Shown here piece by piece: positions 21,634-32,400 of a stretch of 64,000 bases of DNA (positions are counted from its first letter, which is position 1; each line of letters opens with the position of its first letter). A program made the translations under genes and the position numbers. The notes below the pieces were generated by a model, which was not told the origin of the DNA, searched no databases, and worked only from the letters and a program-made list of their open reading frames with translations. This DNA is from Paratinospora sagittata (Eukaryota; Streptophyta; Magnoliopsida; Ranunculales; Menispermaceae), in NCBI GenBank assembly GCA_035771175.1, contig CM069603.1, positions 26,140,286 to 26,204,285 on the forward strand, in the 5' to 3' direction.

Positions 21634-23077
21634 TGTTGCGATAAATTCACTTTCGCAAGTGTACGAATAGTCAAGTTATAATAAATCAGGGGTGAGTCGG
21701 GTTATCGTATCCACAGGGATTGTTTACCTCACCAATTACCGTTTTCGCTAATTTCTAACTTTATCTAGTAATCAAACTATATAGATTTAAATGAATTAAA
21801 AATCAAATGTAACTAATTTAAATTAAAGGAATTGTGAGAAAAGTCAATATATGCAAAAATATAGAGAGTCAACTTCACCTAACCTTTCAATTAATTTCTT
21901 AGTCTATAAGTTAAAATCCTCTCGTATCTAATTCCCTTTCTTGAGTGTCGAGTTAGAACGTATCATTAAGATTAAGATTCGATCTCTCGATAAAACCCTA
22001 ATTCCTAACAACCCATTAAACTCTTTGGTTTTCCTACAACTTCACGAAACCTTGTAAACCTCTCGATTCTACAACGAATTTATTTCATAATCCCCTAGTT
22101 CTTACCTAGAAAACCCTATCTCGAGTGCTGCCTTCTAAGTCTAGAATCATTCGATTTGTGGCCAAGAAACCGAAAGTATTAAGAATTTGGAATTATAAAC
22201 AAACTATAAAAATTTCATTGATAATAAATAAAATCTAATATTAAATCATAATATTCAAGTTAGGATCCGTATCCTCTCTAGAACAATAGATTAGTTCATA
22301 CTTTGGATGATCAAAACACAAAAGATAGAGAAAAACTCTAAAGTAAATATGAATATCAAACTAGAAATATTGGAACTTGAATCTTCCTCCTTGCTTCCAA
22401 ACCCGAATCTTCGCGTTCCTTCACTCCTAGATGTCTTGTTCTATTCTCCAATGTGTTCTCCGCGAAAAGCCCTCAAATTTGATATATTATATGACCCCTT
22501 TCATCCAAAATCCAAATTAGAAAGTCCTCAAAAATTGTCCAATAAGTTGCCAAAACGCAACCTCCTAAACCCTAAGGCCGTGGGCAGCACCACAGCGCTG
22601 CATTAAGTTTCTCCTGGTGTAGCGGGGCCTAGAACCTCCATTTACTGATCACTTGGCGCCGCGAGCGACGCCCAGAGACTGGGTTGCGATCAGTCTGTGG
22701 ACTTAGCCATTTTTCTGCTCCACTTGACTTCTTTCTTGTGGACTTAACTAATTTTCTTCCACTTTTTGATTTGGGTTCTTCATGAAACATCATCTAGGAT
22801 TCTCATATGTTGTGTCCATCATTCATGCTCGCTTCCACACATCGAAATACCTACAAAACAATACAAAATAAGTAATTAACACACTCAAAACATAAATTGA
22901 TCAAACATATAAATTAACAAACCGAAATAATGAATAAAAACTAATTTATTCCTAAACTAATTTATTCCTAGACTAACAAATGACTCAAAACTAACATAAA
23001 CACACTAAACTAATGCATAAGTCATCCTAAAACAATTATAAAACACTCCTAAAACATGTCTAAATATGCAACTATCA
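21634..23077 (-). mobile_element. Solo LTR A2 (A1 family, - strand)
   Basis: It runs from TGTTGCGATAAATTC to CAACTATCA (1444 bp). It is colinear in inverse orientation with the A1 5' LTR: CGCAAGTG and GTGAGTCGGGTTATCGTATC at its left, TCTCGATTCTACAACG in the middle, AAACATGTCTAAATATGCA at its right. Flanks CCCAG (21629-21633) and CCCAT (23078-23082) form a TSD with one mismatch. It interrupts E2's left LTR eleven bases from its end. The middle keeps the GC-rich GGCGCCGCGAGCG block (22650-22680). The 99-codon + frame inside is not a gene. Confidence 0.85.
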
Positions 23078-24683
23078 CCCATGTTATAGTCCAAGGGGGG
23101 GTGGGGGTGAATTGGACTTAGTAAATTTTCGTGAAACCTTTCTAAATACTTAATGGAAAAGATAAACAATTAAACAAAGTGCAAGGAAAGTAAATAATAA
23201 ACACAGTGATTTAGAGTGGTTCGACTTCTTCAAAACCTACCTCTACTACTTGACCTACCCGGTGAAGATTACCCAAACATCCACTAACTTTGATTCAACT
23301 TACGGATGTGAATCAAACCGTTACAACTTGATCCAAATTATGGTGTGGGTCTTACATAACTTTGATCCAACTTGCGGGTGTGGATCCTACCTGACTTTGA
23401 TTCAACTTACAGGTGTGAATCAGACCGTTACAAACACCGACCTTTGGTTAGGAGTCTTCCCAATTGGCTAACCAGCCAATTCCAATACAAATGTGTTTAC
23501 AAAGATGAAGACATTGTTCTATATGAAACAACTCTCAAATGAAGTATAAGTAAGAATGAATACCTTCCAAATGATGTATAACCAAAGTATGTAATATGAT
23601 GCACAAGCTGTGATGAAGGAAGAAACTTTTGAATTTTGATTGAGAAATGATGAAGATGAAGTGCACAATCAAAAACCCTTTTCCTAATCACTTGAAATCC
23701 CTTGAAAGATGTCTTCTCAAAAGTGAAGATTAAATGCACATGAGATTTCTTCAAAGTGATTTGTAGACTTGAAAAAAGAACTTGAAAAACTTGGAGAACT
23801 TGAAAGCTTTTGTTCTCAAAGATGGAAAATAAAAAAAACAACTCAAACACTCATTTGAAACTTTTTTTTTTCCTTCTGAAAGATGTGGAGAATTAATTTT
23901 AGCCCAAGTTTCTTTCTTTTAAAGATTTTGCAAAAGGTTTCTCAGAATGAGCTAAGGAACATATTTATAGAAAAATATTTCTAAAGAAGTAAGAACCTTG
24001 GTTCTATACATAGTACCTCATTTCTATTCAAATTTAATTACAAAATAGTTCTCTATTTTCAACACGGAAACACGTTTTCTTCGAGAGAAACGCGTTTTTG
24101 TGTGAAATTTCAGAATTGCCTAAAAAGTAGGAAACAACTTTCTCTACGAGGAAACGGTTTTTGTGTGCATTTCTCGAGAACACAATTCTAGGAATTTTAG
24201 GCAAACTCGCTTCTTAAACAGAAACGTGTTTATGCTCGACTGAGTGAAATTTTTTACTAAGTCCAAAATAGGAAACACGTTTCTTAAACATGAAATGCTT
24301 TTCTGCTTGATTGAGTGAAATTTCTCGCTTAGTCCATACAGGAAATGTGTTTCCTTAATAGGCAATGCATTTATGCAATACACATAAACTTAAACATGTT
24401 TTCTTCTGATATGTGTGCAATCAAAACTTGTTTCTCGATCAAACAAGTCTAAATACACTTGGATACACTGAATTTGATCAAATTGAGGAATGAACAAGTA
24501 GAAAGTATTTTACAGCTCTATGAAATCAAAGCAACTATATCACATAGATGTGATCTTGATCGTCTGATTGCTTTGATCTACTTCGAGCTTTGACTTTGAA
24601 TTTTTGGTTGACTTTATAGATATGATAATTTAAGTACTGAAACACCTTAGTCAAAGTGATCAGTATGCAAAAAAATGTTGTTT

Positions 24684-26655
24684 TGTTGAACTAATTATCC
24701 TCATGTCCCTTACGGGATTATGTCCCTATTATGAAAGATTTTGATGATTACAAAACTACATTCTGTTTCTGATATTACTGCACATATGGCATATCTAATC
24801 TCACTAGAAGGTTTCAAAGATTCAATGATGTATGACGAACGTATTAAAAAATCTTCTTGAAGACCATGATCGTTTGAAGATGTTTAGTTGTATGATTAGA
24901 TTATGATAGGCTGTAGGACTTTCTTTGTCATGTGATTCAACAATATTCATGCCTGCATGTTTTAATCGATCAGTTGCATATTCGATTTAATCCGACTACA
25001 TTGTGTTTTATCAAGCTTTAATCAAGAAATCAAAAACCATTTTTATAAAAGTCTTTCAGGACGCTAATGTTTTAGCTACGCCCTCCTGGACCTGATGAGT
25101 CAGGGCGCTGATATAATATTAGGAAGCTCAATGTTGAACTGAATCGATTAATAAGGACGCTTACTTCTTCGTAGCAACCTTTCTTTTATCAACCTCTGAG
25201 AATGTCAAGATGCTGACTTAGTTTTAGCTCGCTGAAAGTTCTTTTTGTTTTTAAGTGATTTCTATCTTTAAGGACACTGATAAGTTATAAGTTGAATAAA
25301 TTATCAGGATGCTACTTGTTTAGGAACACCCTCATCTTTAGAATCAACTTAAATAACTTTTAGGACGCTTATTGTCTTTCAACGCCCTTAACATTGTTTT
25401 AAAATTATTTTTAATAGTTCAGGACGCTTACTCTTGAGTAGCGCTCTCATGTGTCAAAATGTTTTAAAATAAAGCAGGACGCTTACTGCCAAGTAGCGCT
25501 CTCACGATTTAAGTCATTCAATTGTCAAAGTAAGTCAGGACATTTACTATTCAGTAGCACCCTCACTTCATTGTTCAGTAGGACGCTGATGTTCTATGAG
25601 CGGCCTCAAAGGAGCAAAATGACAGAAAAGATATTTTTGCTATTTTGACATTACTACTATTTCAGAACTTTTCAGAGTCGTACAACAACTTTTTCAGAAC
25701 TTTTAAATGTTCTAAAACTTCATGAGAACATTCCTCTTTCATGAAAGGATCAGATGATTCAGGTGTTATCGCCGTAATATGCATTGAGCTGAATCGATCC
25801 ATTTCGGGAAAAAATGTTAACGTTATATTTGAAACAACCTAGAGCGCCAAAATCATTAAGTCCATTGCGCCTTTGTTATTCCTATATGTACGTGCAGCCT
25901 TAGAGCAGAAAAAATACTAATGAAATACGAAACTGATATTCATTCAAAACGTATTAACAGTTTTTGTTTGTGCTAAACACTTTTTAAAAGTTTGTTTTCT
26001 TTCACTTGCACTTGATCTTACGATCTTTTGAAAGAAAAACTTAAAGTCTTCTGGGTTGGTTGATCTTCATATTTAATATTTTAAAGACCCACTGAAGAAG
26101 ACAAAAGCTCTTTGAACATGCTTTCAGCATAAACTTCATCATACATATTTTGTTGAATCTGTGATCACAGAAGGTTCAATCCAAAGCTTTGTAAGTATCA
26201 CTTTGATTTTGAGTAAAAGAAATCATATCTCATCTTGTATTCAGTTTGTGGTGACTAGTGAGTCACTGAGTTAGAGCTTTGTAAACGGTCTTCTCACACC
26301 CGTAAGTTGAGAATAGGTTCTCTCTCACCTGTAAGTAGAGAATAGGTCCTCTCACATGCGCAAGTTGAGAAACAGTTCTCTCACACCCGTAAGTTGAGAA
26401 AGTGTACTAGTTTGATCTTCACCCATACGAAGGTCCATAGTAAAGCTTGGACAAACCCTAACTGAGGAGGTTAGGTTGTGGATGTTGGCGTGACCAAACC
26501 ACTGTAAATCTTGCTTGCATTGTCTCATTTACATTTGCTGTATTTGATTGCTATACTTTGTTTAATTTGCTTTCAATATTCCGCTCAATTTTACGAAAGG
26601 TTAAAATCTGCTAAGTGTCCAATTCACCCCCCTCTTGGACGTATCTAGGCCAACA
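24684..26655 (+). repeat. 5' LTR of E1
   Basis: Its 1972 bp align along their length with 42380-44413. Position 25050-25640 carries alternating AGGACGCT and AGCGCCCTC blocks that form imperfect stem-loops. Position 26290-26405 carries four units with CCCGTAAGTTGAGAA or variants. The end has a GTCCAA/TTGGAC hairpin (26617-26640) with a C-rich loop just before GGCCAACA. A clear TATA box is not evident in this copy. Confidence 0.9.
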
Positions 26656-26657
26656 AT

Positions 26658-26668
26658 TGGTATCAGAG
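26658..26668 (+). other. Primer-binding site of E1 (initiator tRNA-Met)
   Basis: TGGTATCAGAG lies two bases after the LTR end, matching the initiator tRNA-Met complement. E0 inserted nine bases further on (TTAAC at 26673-26677), so the leader resumes at 37603. Confidence 0.9.
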
Positions 26669-26677
26669 TAGGTTAAC

Positions 26678-29609
26678 TGTGACGCCCCGAAAATTATTTC
26701 ATCTAGCCCATAACCCAATTGCACTTTGCCCAAACTCTATGCGTTGCCTTGATATGTTTGGTGTTTGTTTGATGGTTGTTTACTGTTTGTATAGTTGATG
26801 CTTGATAATATATATAAATATGTGTATCATAAATTGTATATGGGTCATGTTAAATTAAGTTATAATGCATATGTTATTATTTATGCATGAACCCATTAAA
26901 CCATGAATTGATATGAGTTAGGATTGATTAAATAAAAGGATAAATGAGAATGAAAATTTGGTGTATTAAATGGATTGGACATCTAAAATACATGGAAGCA
27001 TGAAATTGGTTAAAGTACATGTGGTTGGTATGAGTAGTATGAGACCAACACATGTGAAGGTTGGTGCATGAAAGTGGACAAGTGTCCCATGCCCTCAAGG
27101 AAGTGCTAGAATGAGTGGAGGGAATCAAGGAGAGAATCAAGGAGGGAATCAAGGAAGTGCTAGAAAGAGGTGAGTGGAGAGAAAGGAAAGAAGAGAAAGG
27201 AAAGAAGAAGAGAAAGAAGGAGAGAGTTGCAAGAGGAAGATCCCTGCGACATTTTCATCAAAGAGGTGGATCTTTGGAATATATGGTCGGATTGAGCTCA
27301 AAATGTGTCAGCAAGTTCGTAGCTTATGGTTATTCATTCTGGTCGGTGGAGATCTTGATCAGAGGTTTCGTCTAAGAGATCTAACCTCTCAAACAAAGCT
27401 GGTCGGAAAGTCTGGATTTCTCGCGCCGTTTCGGTCAAACTTCTAGATATCCTCCATCTACCGTTGGATGGATATAAAATTTGGATATGTAGTGTACAAC
27501 TGATATATCTAAATTCAGAACGGTGGAGATCTTTATTAGAGGTTTTTTCTGAGAGATCTAACCTCTGAAACAAAGATGGTCGGAAAGTCTGGATTTCTGG
27601 TGCCGTTTCGCTCAAACTTGTAGATCTCCTCAATCTACCGTTGGATGGATATCAAATTTGGGTATGTAGTTTATAACTGATATTCTGTATTCTGAACGGT
27701 GGAGATGTTTATCCGTTTAGTAGTTTATGTGATATAGTCATCTGATTTTGAGTATTTGCAGCAGGAAAGGAGAAATTGTCTGATTAGAGACTTGTTCATC
27801 AAAGATTCTTATCTTTTCGGTCCACCGTTGGATTGGGCTGATATTTGTATAGAAGGTTTGTTTCTTCACATACTTCAATCTGTACGGTTGATTTTATGAT
27901 TACATATTTCTGTTGGTAGATTGATACATCTGAACAGAATAATACATGTGAAGAATTGGTAGGGTTGTTTGTATTAGACCTACATTTAGAATATGAACTT
28001 AGACCTTTCCAAATAGCTTGCATGTCAACTATGTTGACCTAGTTGCCATTGTTGATGAACCCATGATGCAAAATCAGTGATATACATGGCTGAACATGGT
28101 GACCTAGTGTAAATCGACAATATGGCCTAAGTATGGAAAATTTCATATTTTAGGGCTTTTGATGCTTTTGGCCTAAAATCATTGAATTGATGCAACTTAT
28201 GTTTAATTAAGCATAATTAGGGTTGATTATGCTACTGATTTGGTGGTTGTGACCATATCATGGGTTAGGCCTACTTGTGATCAAGTGACCCAATTTGGGC
28301 ATGTTTATGCCTAAAGGAATTGAAAATCAGTATTTTTGATTAATAGAATGGCTTATGTATGAGAACTATGCATTAAAGGCCTAAGTCATGTGATTTGAGT
28401 TGAATGATGGGATTAGATGGGATTTAGGCCTATTGTCTATATGTGGGCTGATTTAGGGTTGATGTGTAATGTCTATGTGATTGAGCATAGAAATTGATGT
28501 ATGGTAGGATATTGATGTATGTTTCAGGATCTTGATTGGGTTGATTCGGTTTGGTGGTCGTGTGTGGTTAAATACTCTCGCGAGGCTTGGTTGTGAGTAG
28601 ACTTCACTTATGATTATATCTTTTATGTCATCATATCACTTATATATATTGTATGTTGAAAGCATGAATGTGTTCTAATGTTTTGAATGATTCATTGATT
28701 TGAGAAAACCTTATGACTTTGGTTGGGCCCATCTATCTGGCTAATAGGGGGACTTAACCTTGTCATAGGAGGGTTTTAGGAAAGGAAATGATTGGGGTCA
28801 ACGGCACGGTGAAATAGACGTGTACTAGTAACCCAAATAAACATGATTGGGGTCAACGGTACGGTGAAATAGAGGTGGACTAGTAACCCAATGCATGTGG
28901 AATGTGGATCCAAGTTTATAAGCTTTTACTTGCATCGAACTTATAATAAATGCTTGATATATATATGTCATGAGCTTTTAATCATGCTACACATTGACAT
29001 GCATACATGATATTTATTGATGAGTATTGATAGCATATTTGAATTCTATTCACTGGGCACCGTTGGCTCACCCTCATTTTCCTCTTTCAGGTCCTTCTGT
29101 CCCGAATAAGGGAAAAGGAGTAGTTATATCTTGAGGGCCTTGCCTGCGAGAGAATCCAAAGCCTCGATGTGAGTTGTGAGGCATTTTGATTGAACTGTGT
29201 TTTAAATTATGAAGTATTATATTTTGGATTATGTAATTATAAGACTTACCACATTGTAGTATGGGTGAGTTGGGACTTGTTAGATAAACCATGTGGGCAT
29301 ATGACGGTTTTTATTTGTACCCACAATTTTGGACTTTATGTGTATGTCAATTTTAATGGACTGTAGGGATTATGATTTTATTTATGGTTCATTTTTATAG
29401 ATTATCTCTTGTCTTCGATGATTAATACGGTGGGTAGTTTTGTTTAGTACCTTTGATATTATATCGTTGTTTGAGTTAAGGCTCGTAGGGTCTCAACCAC
29501 CTCACGGGAATTGAGGAGTGGTCGGAGATGCCTACGCCTGGCGTCCCGCCCCGGCATTCCGCACGTCATTCCCTGCGGGGTTGGTGGTCCGGGGCGCGGG
29601 GTCGCCACA
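26678..29609 (+). repeat. 5' LTR of E0
   Basis: This 2932-bp LTR starts TGTGACGCCCC and ends GGGTCGCCACA. It has three 12-bp GAATCAAGGAG-type units near 27120-27165, purine-rich AAAGAAGAG repeats to 27230, two similar blocks of GTGGAGATCTT...TCTGGATTTC near 27340-27640, and duplicated GATTGGGGTCAACGG units near 28790-28890. It keeps a 21-bp GC-rich stretch (29583-29603) that the 3' LTR lacks. Confidence 0.95.
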
Positions 29610-29611
29610 GT

Positions 29612-29623
29612 TGGTATCAGAGC
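29612..29623 (+). other. Primer-binding site of E0 (initiator tRNA-Met)
   Basis: TGGTATCAGAGC lies two bases after the 5' LTR and is a perfect 12-base complement to the 3' end of plant initiator tRNA-Met. Confidence 0.95.
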
Positions 29624-29835
29624 CTGATTTTACTAGGTTTGGTCTATGTATTGGACTTTGATGACTTTGACCTAGGAATTGGGTGAGAGATTTAGGTGAT
29701 TAAAAAGCTTAAAGGAACTAACTTAAAAGCCTTACTATCATATTTTCTGTGTGTATTATATGATATGGTTAGTTATAAGGCTTTGTTAATGTTTTAAATG
29801 TGTGATGGTTGCTCGTATTTCTACTTCTCACTGTC

Positions 29836-31035
29836 ATGAGGAGGAGCGAAAGATTGGGACAACCACGCACAGGGCCATCCGATGATGACCGGATGGGGAG
29901 GATGGAGGAGATCATTCAGGCACAGGGCACCTTGATGGCAGCCCAGACTTCACAGATACAGGCGTTAGTGCAGCAGGTTGAGGTTATTGCTCGACGGTCA
30001 CCTCAAACAATACCTCAGGAGGCGGGCACTAGTGGGGCTGAGGCTAGTGGAGCTGCAGGGGCAGCAAGACCTCAAATGGCTGTACCTCAGCCTATGCGTA
30101 CACCTGCTCCTATTGATGTGGAGAACCCCACTGATCAACGGATCAGATTGCTAGAGAAGTTCATGAAGTTAAAGCCTAAGGAATTCACTGGTGGGGTTGA
30201 CTTGAAGAAGGCCGAAGATTGGCTGAAGAATGTCGAGAAGATCAGTCGCTCCTTAGAGCTTGATGAGGAGTCTCAGGTCCTATGTGCTGCTCACACACTG
30301 GAGAGTGATGCAGATGACCGGTGGCTTTCAGTGTTGGATACACAGGGGGCAGTGAAGAGTTGGGACACCTTCAAATGGTTGTTCTTACAGGCTTACGTTC
30401 CAGAGACTGAGAGACAGGCTAAGCAACTCGAGTTTTTGAATCTCGCACAGGGCACCATGTCAGTCAGGGAGTAAGAGCTCAGATTTAGGCAGCTCGCAGT
30501 TTATGCTCCTGGGTTAGTTCAGACGCCGAGTGACAAGATTATGAGGTTTTCTTTGAACCTAAGGCCTGCGATCCGACAGGCCTTGTCTGTGACGAAGATG
30601 ACTGATTTTACCACAGTGGTCCAGAGGGCCAAACAGTGCGAGTTGGCTGAGCGGGTTGATGGTATGTCTACACGGGCAGCTCCAGGTGAACAGACTTCAC
30701 AAGCAGAGTCTGGGGGACAGTTCCAGACTCCGTGGAAGAAGGGAAGATGGGAAAAGAAGAGAAAGTTTTATGGAAGAGCACAGTCTGATGGTGCTCAGAG
30801 TAAGGCATCCTAGGTTCAGACTGGTATGATGGCCTCACCAGTGGTTTCCTCTCCTGTCCCGATTCCTATTCAGGCGCCGAGTGCACCGTGACCCCCATTT
30901 ACACAGACTGCTGGCCGAGGCAGAGGTAGAGGCCGAGGAAGTTATGTGACGACATCTCAGACTGGGTCATTTGCGCCTAGGGCTCCATTCTTATGTTTTC
31001 AATGTGGGCAGGCTGGGCATAGGAAGTCCGAGTGT
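29836..31035 (+). pseudogene. gag: E0 gag, three in-frame stops
   Basis: Gag packages the element RNA into cytoplasmic particles. The likely start is ATG 29836 (MRRSERLGQP); an upstream in-frame ATG at 29809 is less typical. After a coiled-coil-prone N-terminus (MEEIIQAQGTLMAAQTSQIQ) comes the Gag capsid domain with LLEKFMKLKPKEFTGG, AEDWLKNVEKI, LCAAHTLESDADDRWL and SWDTFKWLFLQAYVP. A zinc knuckle C-x2-C-x4-H-x4-C ([14 protein letters not shown]) lies at 30994-31032. In-frame stops are TAA at 30472, TAG at 30811 (consistent with a CAG change) and TGA near 30889 (consistent with a CGA change). All of it and the following pol share one frame. Confidence 0.9.
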
Positions 31036-32400
31036 CCAAATTTTCTGAGAGCTCAGGGATTTGTGCAGCAGTCCAGTGCCAGAGAGACAGCGAAGGCAGC
31101 TACTGAGCCAGACCCGACAACATCCAGGACTTCGGTGGAAGGTACTCTTATTATTTGTGGTACTTCTATGCCTGTATTACTTGATGCTGGGTCTACATTA
31201 TCATTCATATCTGGACGTATGGTAGATAGTTTGCATTTGACTCCCATTAGGGCTAGTACATGGTTAGTGGTGAGTACTGTAGCTGGGGAGAGGATCTACC
31301 CGAACATGATCTGTAGCCAGTGTGTGGTTCAGATTGGTGATGTTGAGATGCCTATTGACTTTCGAGTCCTAGAGTTTTTAGAGTTTGATGCAATTCTAGG
31401 GATGGATTGGCTCGCGGCCTATCATGCAGTTGTCGACTGTTTTGCGAAGAGAATCATTTTTCAGATCCCCGGACACCCAGTGTTTACACTACAGGGTAGA
31501 GCTTCAGACCAGACAGTCACAAGGGGTAGATTTGTGACTGATGGAGATAGGGAGATTTTGGCTGGGTTAGTGCCTGATGAGGAAGAGACTAGTGAGGTGA
31601 TACTGGAGGATATTGCCATTGTTAGGTACTTTCCAGATGTGTTCCCTGCGGATCTTCCAGGATTACCACCGAAGCGAGAGATCGATTTCATTATTGAACT
31701 GGTTCTTGGCACGAAGCCTATCTCCATGGCACCATATAGAATGACGCCAGCCGAGTTGAGAGAGTTGCAGAAACAGCTCGAGGAGTTATTGGCTAAGGGC
31801 TTTATTTGCCCGAGCGTGTCACCCTGGGGAGCTCCTGTTCTTTTTGTGAAAAAGAAAGATGAGAGCTTGCGGTTGTGCATCGACTATCGCCAATTGAACA
31901 GAGTGACCATCAAGAACAAATATCCTCTCCCAAGGATTGATGACTTGTTTGATCAGTTGAGGGGAGCGAGGTATTTTTCAAAGATTGATTTGCGCTCCGG
32001 GTATCATCAACTGAGGATCAGGGAGGAGGATGTGCCTAAGACAGCATTCAGAACCCGCTATGGACATTATGAGTTCCTTGTGATGCCATTTGGTGTGACT
32101 AATGCACAGGCGATGTTCATGGACCTGATGCAGAGGGTCTTTAGGCAGTATCTGGATAAGTTTGTCATCGTCTTCATTGATGACATATTGGTGTATTCCA
32201 AGACTCAGGCTGAGCATGAAGAACACCTTAGAGTGACCTTGCAAACTCTGAGAGAGCATAGGCTATATGCAAAGCTGAGCAAGTGCGAGTTTTGGATTAC
32301 TGAAGTGAAGTTCTTAGGTCATGTGGTGAGTTTGAGGGGATTTCAGTTGATCCGTCTAAGGTTGAAGCCATTATCAGTTGGCTTAGGCCTACCACAGTGA
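31036..32400 (+). pseudogene. pol: E0 pol part 1: protease and reverse transcriptase
   Basis: The same frame continues from Gag. The aspartic protease active site reads [12 protein letters not shown] (31183-31191 codes DAG; the usual form is D-S/T-G). RT follows: [75 protein letters not shown], and the catalytic box FIDD at 32173-32184 (usual YIDD or FVDD). Near 32339 a one-base deletion moves the reading to another frame, so the last 20 or so codons to 32400 are not RT. The conserved order and spacing otherwise match a full-length gypsy RT. Confidence 0.93.

Noticed and set aside
22307..22606. 99-codon + frame
   Set aside because: It lies within solo LTR A2, antisense to the LTR, and is not conserved in the A1 LTR.
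23497..23850. 117-codon - strand frame, with a related 85-codon frame at 52163-52420
   Set aside because: Both lie in the U5/R part of the E2 LTRs, are not shared in full length, and show no domain; they follow LTR homology.
26658..26668. tRNA-derived sequence as a tRNA gene
   Set aside because: Only 11-12 bases match the tRNA 3' end, exactly at PBS positions; no tRNA body is present here or at the other PBS sites.
27115..27633. Several 86-99 codon frames on both strands
   Set aside because: All are within the 5' LTR of E0 and reflect its repeats rather than a gene.
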